64,000 bases of DNA from Deltaproteobacteria bacterium (GTDB lineage Bacteria; Myxococcota_A; UBA9160; UBA6930), in the NCBI GenBank assembly GCA_029261795.1, contig JAJDAP010000047.1:1-64000 (forward strand). The letters run 5' to 3'. Shown piece after piece: positions 60,119-64,000 of the stretch (position 1 is the first letter of the stretch; the number at the start of each line of letters is the position of its first letter). The position numbers and the translations under genes were made by a program. Below the pieces are notes generated by a model. That model was not told where the DNA came from. It ran no database searches and saw only the letters and a program-made list of their open reading frames with translations.

Positions 60119-62257
60119 TCAGGGGTGGTCATAGCCGACGATCTCCTCGAGGCCCGGGCGCAAGGAGAGCGCGTGGGCGGCCAGCAGGCCGGACATCACG
60201 GCGGCTTCCACGCAACCTTCGTTGAAGCCGCAATCCGTCCAATCGCCCGCGATCGTCAGGTTGTCGTAGGTGTCGTCGAGCGGTGAGATCCGGTGCGCGA
60301 GACTGCCGGGCAACGACAGGACATAGCGATCGGTGGGGTCCGTGTTGGCTGTCCAGAACTGCGTCGCGAAGCGCTCGCTTCCGGCCCCGGCATCGGCCGG
60401 CGAGCCGTCCGGTGAGGCCAGCAGGTCCCAGCGGAACTCGCCGGGCCCGCGGGTCGCCTTCGGCCACAGGTGAACGATGTCGTGGTCGAGGAAGCGAATC
60501 GCGGCAGCGCGCACCTCTTCCTGACGGACTTCCCGGTCTTGCGGCACGCCGCCGCTGGCCTCATCGGGGAGTACGCTGCAGAAGTAGGCGATGGCTCCGG
60601 GGTCCCGTGGCCAGCTTTCCTCGGGCACGAGGTGGGTCATGTCTGCCCAGGTGTCGAAGGGTTCGACGAACCCCGAGAGGTTGATCTCCGGAGCCTCCCA
60701 ACCGACCTCGCGCATCGGCGTTTCGAGCCACAACTGGAAGGCCTGGGTCGACACCGTCTTGACGCGATCGACCATGGTTCGCCAGCGCGGGTCACGCGCG
60801 AGAATCTCCGAGGCCACGTGCGGGATCGCTGCCACGCTGACACCGAGCACCACGAGGTCGAAATCCCGACCGACTTCGAGCCTGCGGGTCTCGACTGCAT
60901 CGCGCGCGGTGGTCGATTCGAGATCGATTCCCGCGCGAGCGAGCTGATCGCCATCGACCAGTTGGTCCCAAAGGGGTGCAGCCGGCCAGCAAGGGAGACC
61001 CCGTACGTCGACGAGGGGCTCGTAGTTCGCGTCTCGCACATGTGCCTGGACGTCGAACTCGAGATTCTGGACGTAGGGCCGCTCTGCCGGCCCATCGGGT
61101 TCTGCCATCCCTACGTTCGTTAGGCGGTGGAAGAACTCGAAGCGCACACCGCGGCGCTGCAACACCTCGTACATCGGGGCAAACACGATATCGCCCATCC
61201 CCGACTGCATCTTCCAGAAGAAGGAACCGCGATAGCCGAAGAAGGCACGCACGGCACCGCGCAGGGCCTGACCCGCTGCCACGCGCGGCCGATTCGTGTC
61301 GCCGTCCTCGTAGGCGAAGGCCAGATCGTAGAGCGCGCGTACGAAGGCAGAGTCGATGGCGCGCTTGGAAGCGCCGTGCATCAGCAACCACTCCCGGCAG
61401 TCCCACTCGTCGAGGACATCGAAGCCGCGTGGGCTGGTCAGGAGTCCGGTGCGCAAGCTGCCGCGCACCACGGCGAACACCAGGTCGATGATCTCCCAGA
61501 GCCGACGCATCTCCGGGTCGCCTTGCACGCGGCTCTCGAGGTACTGCGAGGCCCCGCGCGAGATCCCATCCAGGAACGGCAGTGCGAGCTCGTCGGGTAC
61601 GATGCCCGGTGCGCGAACGACCATTTCGAGCAGCCGCACGCCTTCGAGCAGTGCCGTGACGGTGGCGAACTCGCCGAATCGCAACAAGCGTCCGATTCGG
61701 GAAGCCAGGTCTTCGTTCGCGCCCGGCGGATCTTCGGCTGAGCGGGTGTCGGGCGGATGTACGTCCTTCGCGCGAATCGCGTCGAGCAACGTCCCCACCA
61801 GTGAGATCGTGCGGGCGAGGTAGTCGCCGATCGAGGCCGCCTGGCCGGGCGGCTGCGGATCGCCGGGCAGCCCCGGCAAGGGTGGGAACTGTGCCGTCCA
61901 CGGCAGCCAGCGTCCGTCCGGTGTGTGATCGGCGATTCCACAGTACGGGTCGGGGGTGAATGCGTCGCGCCAGGTTGCGATGCGGCACTTCGCGGGGTCG
62001 CGGCCCAGCTCCTCGTAGGTCTCCCGCATCACGCGAAAGGCATTGTCGTAGAAGCCCATCCAGAGATGGAGGCCGTGCTCTTCGATGCGATCGGCCACGC
62101 CGCGCCCCGAGCGACCCTTGCCGCCGAGCCGCCATCCCATCTGGTAGACGGTCACCTCGTAGCGACCGCGATGCTCCGGCTTGCTCAGCTCGAAGGCCGT
62201 GGTCATTCCCGCGCAGCCTCCGCCGATGATTGCGACGCGAATCGGCCGCTCAGTCAT
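60119..62257 (-). CDS. FAD-dependent phytoene-desaturase/amine-oxidase-like protein
   Basis: 712 residues from ATG 62257. The N-terminal dinucleotide motif is IRVAIIGGGCAGMTTAFELS, followed by the extended FAD fingerprint VYQMGWRLGGKGRSG. EEHGLHLWMGFYDNAFRVMR resembles the substrate-side motif of carotenoid desaturases and related oxidases. The C-terminal FAD motif is YDNLTIAGDWTDCGFNEGCV then EAAVMSGLLAAHAL. The protein is ~200 residues longer than typical CrtI because of a helical insert (~150-330). Adjacent to a polyprenyl synthase, it probably oxidises a polyisoprenoid or lipid; the product is unknown. Confidence 0.85.
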   Translation of the reverse strand: MTERPIRVAIIGGGCAGMTTAFELSKPEHRGRYEVTVYQMGWRLGGKGRSGRGVADRIEEHGLHLWMGFYDNAFRVMRETYEELGRDPAKCRIATWRDAFTPDPYCGIADHTPDGRWLPWTAQFPPLPGLPGDPQPPGQAASIGDYLARTISLVGTLLDAIRAKDVHPPDTRSAEDPPGANEDLASRIGRLLRFGEFATVTALLEGVRLLEMVVRAPGIVPDELALPFLDGISRGASQYLESRVQGDPEMRRLWEIIDLVFAVVRGSLRTGLLTSPRGFDVLDEWDCREWLLMHGASKRAIDSAFVRALYDLAFAYEDGDTNRPRVAAGQALRGAVRAFFGYRGSFFWKMQSGMGDIVFAPMYEVLQRRGVRFEFFHRLTNVGMAEPDGPAERPYVQNLEFDVQAHVRDANYEPLVDVRGLPCWPAAPLWDQLVDGDQLARAGIDLESTTARDAVETRRLEVGRDFDLVVLGVSVAAIPHVASEILARDPRWRTMVDRVKTVSTQAFQLWLETPMREVGWEAPEINLSGFVEPFDTWADMTHLVPEESWPRDPGAIAYFCSVLPDEASGGVPQDREVRQEEVRAAAIRFLDHDIVHLWPKATRGPGEFRWDLLASPDGSPADAGAGSERFATQFWTANTDPTDRYVLSLPGSLAHRISPLDDTYDNLTIAGDWTDCGFNEGCVEAAVMSGLLAAHALSLRPGLEEIVGYDHP

Positions 62258-62392
62258 CGTGCACACGCTGGCAGGCGCTCATGAATCCATCGGGCGACAC
62301 CGTCTTCTCCGCTTCTACTGCATCCCAGGGACCCATGTTCGCGCGGCTCGCCGTGGACGGGGTGCTGCGCGAATGGCTGAATACAGAGCCTA

Positions 62393-63502
62393 TCAGGTCG
62401 GAACCACTGAAAGGTCTGCGTTTCGATGGCGCAGCTCCGCTCCGGCGATCGGCAAGTCCCGGCGTAACACACCTTTGAAACTGAGAATCAGGTCCGCGCC
62501 ATAGAGGCGAGCTGGCGTGTGAAATCCAGCCTCGAAATCGCCACTGGCGACGCGGCGGGCGATCTCGATGCCGCTCATCGCCGTGAACGAGTACGACTCC
62601 GGCGTTTCCACCTCGGCGGCGACTACCCTTCCTGATGCGTCCCGGGCGACCGCCGTGACCGACAGGCGAGCCCGGGCTCGCTCGTCGCGCCCGGGTCCTT
62701 CCGGCAGGGATCGGGTGGCGCGTTCGGCGGTGGCGCGCACCAGCGGCGTCTGCCAGAGCGGGCCTAACAACTGACTCATCCCCAGCAGCCCGCGCAAGCC
62801 GGCGCGTTCGGTGAACCAGGTCGTGATGTTCGGGATCCCCGTGGTGTAGAAGGCCGTCACGACGTCACCCCAGGTCGCAGGGATGGCCGGCTTGGTGATG
62901 CCGCGGACCGGGAACGAGCATGAGACCGGGCCGGTGAGCCGGACGGGCAGGGTGGTGAGCCGGCCGCCTCGGCGGACGCGTGTGGGCGCCCCGGCCTGCT
63001 CGAACATGGTTCGCACCGAGCCGCGCGAAGCGAGGTTCAGCCCGTCGACCACCAGGTCGAGCTGAATCGCGCCGGGCAGTCGCGCGGCCACATAGGCCGC
63101 CAGGCAGTCCGACGGGACGACGTCGAAGCCGACGCCCGGCATCAATTGGATGCCTCGCTGGCGGGCTTCCACGTGGCGCTTCGAGATCGCATCGAGGACG
63201 TCCACTTCGCCGGTGACGTCGAGATAGTGGGTTCCCGTTGCGAGGCAGGCGTCGATGATCGGAGCCGCGGTTCGCGAGAAGGGCCCGGCGGCGTTGAGCA
63301 CCACCGAGAATTCGCTGAGCGCGCGATCGAGTCCGGAGAGTGGAATGACGCGCCAGGGGAGCCCGAGCGCGGCGGCGACCGGAGCCAACCGGGTGGCGTC
63401 TCGCCCAGCCAAGACGGGCTCGAGGCCACGGCGAGCAGCTTCAGCCGCCAACAGACGCCCGGTGAAGCCCGAAGCGCCATAGAGCAGGATCTGGCTCGAC
63501 AT
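62393..63502 (-). CDS. Saccharopine-dehydrogenase-like NAD(P)-binding protein
   Basis: 369 residues. The N-terminal Rossmann domain is MSSQILLYGASGFTGRLLAA, with VVLNAAGPFSRTAAPIIDAC and THYLDVTGEVDVLDAI. A catalytic-type loop follows (GIQLMPGVGFDVVPSDCLAA). These are typical of the trans-acting enoyl reductase/saccharopine reductase-like group, which acts on polyketide and isoprenoid-lipid intermediates as well as on saccharopine. With the desaturase-like and prenyl synthase genes nearby a lipid double-bond reduction is plausible, but unproven. It is separated from the flavoprotein by 135 bp with no visible gene. Confidence 0.85.
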   Translation of the reverse strand: MSSQILLYGASGFTGRLLAAEAARRGLEPVLAGRDATRLAPVAAALGLPWRVIPLSGLDRALSEFSVVLNAAGPFSRTAAPIIDACLATGTHYLDVTGEVDVLDAISKRHVEARQRGIQLMPGVGFDVVPSDCLAAYVAARLPGAIQLDLVVDGLNLASRGSVRTMFEQAGAPTRVRRGGRLTTLPVRLTGPVSCSFPVRGITKPAIPATWGDVVTAFYTTGIPNITTWFTERAGLRGLLGMSQLLGPLWQTPLVRATAERATRSLPEGPGRDERARARLSVTAVARDASGRVVAAEVETPESYSFTAMSGIEIARRVASGDFEAGFHTPARLYGADLILSFKGVLRRDLPIAGAELRHRNADLSVVPT

Positions 63503-63629
63503 GGGTTCGCAAAACTAGCACGCCTGTCCCCGGGGTATGGTTATACTCCCCCGGAGTGCCGACGATTCCCGTTCATATGACACATCGGTTCCGCTGCGGG
63601 GCTCGTGCCAGCGATCAGCGAAGCGCGAC

Positions 63630-64000
63630 ATGACGGCCGCGGCAGTAGCGCCTGTCCCTCGCCAGGCCGCTGGCGGCGTCACCGCAGCCCAGCGTCGAGC
63701 GGCCTTCGCTTCGATCTACAACCAGTCCCACGGCATGGGCGACCGCGCCCGAACGCTCCTGCCCGAGGCCTACCGGCCAATCCCGCTCGGCGAGGCGCTC
63801 GAAATCCTGAGCAACGACAGCTCGCACCACGGCGACGCTCATCGGGCCCGCGCGCTCGCGAATCTGGCGGGCAACGGCATCCATCACGTCCAGCATCACC
63901 GCGAGCTGCTGAACGACTTCTACCGCAAGCACCGCCAGGCGGGGAGCGAGAGCGGGTCGAGAGCGCTGCACGAACTCGTTCCGCCGGACACGCCGAAGCT
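63630..64000 (+). CDS. Unrecognised protein, N-terminal part (runs off the window)
   Basis: An open frame from ATG 63630 to the window edge, 123 codons. It begins MTAAAVAPVPRQAAGGVTAA and continues FASIYNQSHGMGDRARTLLP, PLGEALEILSNDSSHHGDAH, ALANLAGNGIHHVQHHRELL and NDFYRKHRQAGSESGSRALH. It is helical and His-rich (HHGDAH, HHVQHH). The frame keeps GC-rich third positions throughout, which supports coding. No signal peptide and no family recognised. It is divergent from the saccharopine-dehydrogenase-like gene. Confidence 0.5.
   Translation, partial: MTAAAVAPVPRQAAGGVTAAQRRAAFASIYNQSHGMGDRARTLLPEAYRPIPLGEALEILSNDSSHHGDAHRARALANLAGNGIHHVQHHRELLNDFYRKHRQAGSESGSRALHELVPPDTPK

Overview
The window is 64 kb of GC-rich, densely packed bacterial DNA. 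It shows acyl-CoA and isoprenoid chemistry, old-yellow-enzyme and SDR oxidoreductases, a PEP-CTERM protein, class III cyclase and TolB/TPR proteins, and a tRNA-Sec gene. Together these suggest a deltaproteobacteria-like lineage (Myxococcota, Binatota or a relative). That placement is an inference from gene content; there is no rRNA or universal marker here to fix it. GTG and TTG starts are frequent, and several were chosen over longer open frames because of an upstream Shine-Dalgarno or an overlap with the previous stop.

Layout. 1-7.5 kb: a truncated DUF3604 gene, then branched-chain amino acid synthesis (ilvD, and ilvB-ilvN on the other strand), an alanine/Na+ symporter and an M20 deacetylase. 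7.5-20 kb: a GGDEF response regulator, a nuclease-helicase fusion, a sulfotransferase, a dienoyl-CoA-reductase-like flavoprotein, SDR, FG-GAP and DUF1330-like genes. 20.6-25.2 kb: a minus-strand operon for a membrane-bound molybdenum oxidoreductase (MoaD-like, Mo subunit, 4x[4Fe-4S] subunit, NrfD-like anchor) with a possible sigma-54 promoter. 25.4-27.9 kb: an MBOAT acyltransferase and its partner.

27.9-35.6 kb is the most unusual region. At least five small one- or two-gene cassettes all point the same way. They are separated by 3'-end fragments of a tRNA-Ala gene, and the intact tRNA-Ala(GGC) closes the array at 35.5 kb. Most junctions are followed by a spacer, a double TGGCACACC-type repeat and a -10-like TAGAATGCG promoter. 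Two attachment-end lineages alternate along the array. No integrase is present. I interpret this as serial insertion of small non-autonomous elements at one tRNA gene.

35.7-43.3 kb is ordinary chromosome (SDR, GST, tRNA-Leu, MoeB/ThiF-rhodanese, uvrA, SCP2, HPF), with a perfect 37-bp-arm palindrome just before uvrA. At 43.5 kb lies selC (tRNA-Sec). A 25-bp exact copy of its 3' end lies 10.3 kb downstream and delimits a genomic island. The island carries an acyclic-terpene/branched acyl-CoA pathway (AtuA-like, biotin-dependent carboxylase alpha and beta, enoyl-CoA hydratase, acyl-CoA dehydrogenase, TetR), a PEP-CTERM protein and several broken genes. From 54 kb come a zinc-ribbon/cyclase/ATPase/TPR regulator and a minus-strand isoprenoid-type cluster (polyprenyl synthase, phytoene-desaturase-like flavoprotein, saccharopine-dehydrogenase-like enzyme). 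The window ends inside an unrecognised gene.

A small membrane-anchored protein family with an N-terminus like MNWEAIGAIG recurs five times: twice in the tRNA-Ala array, twice at 20 kb behind the same type of promoter, and once, frameshifted, in the selC island. This links the mobile regions.
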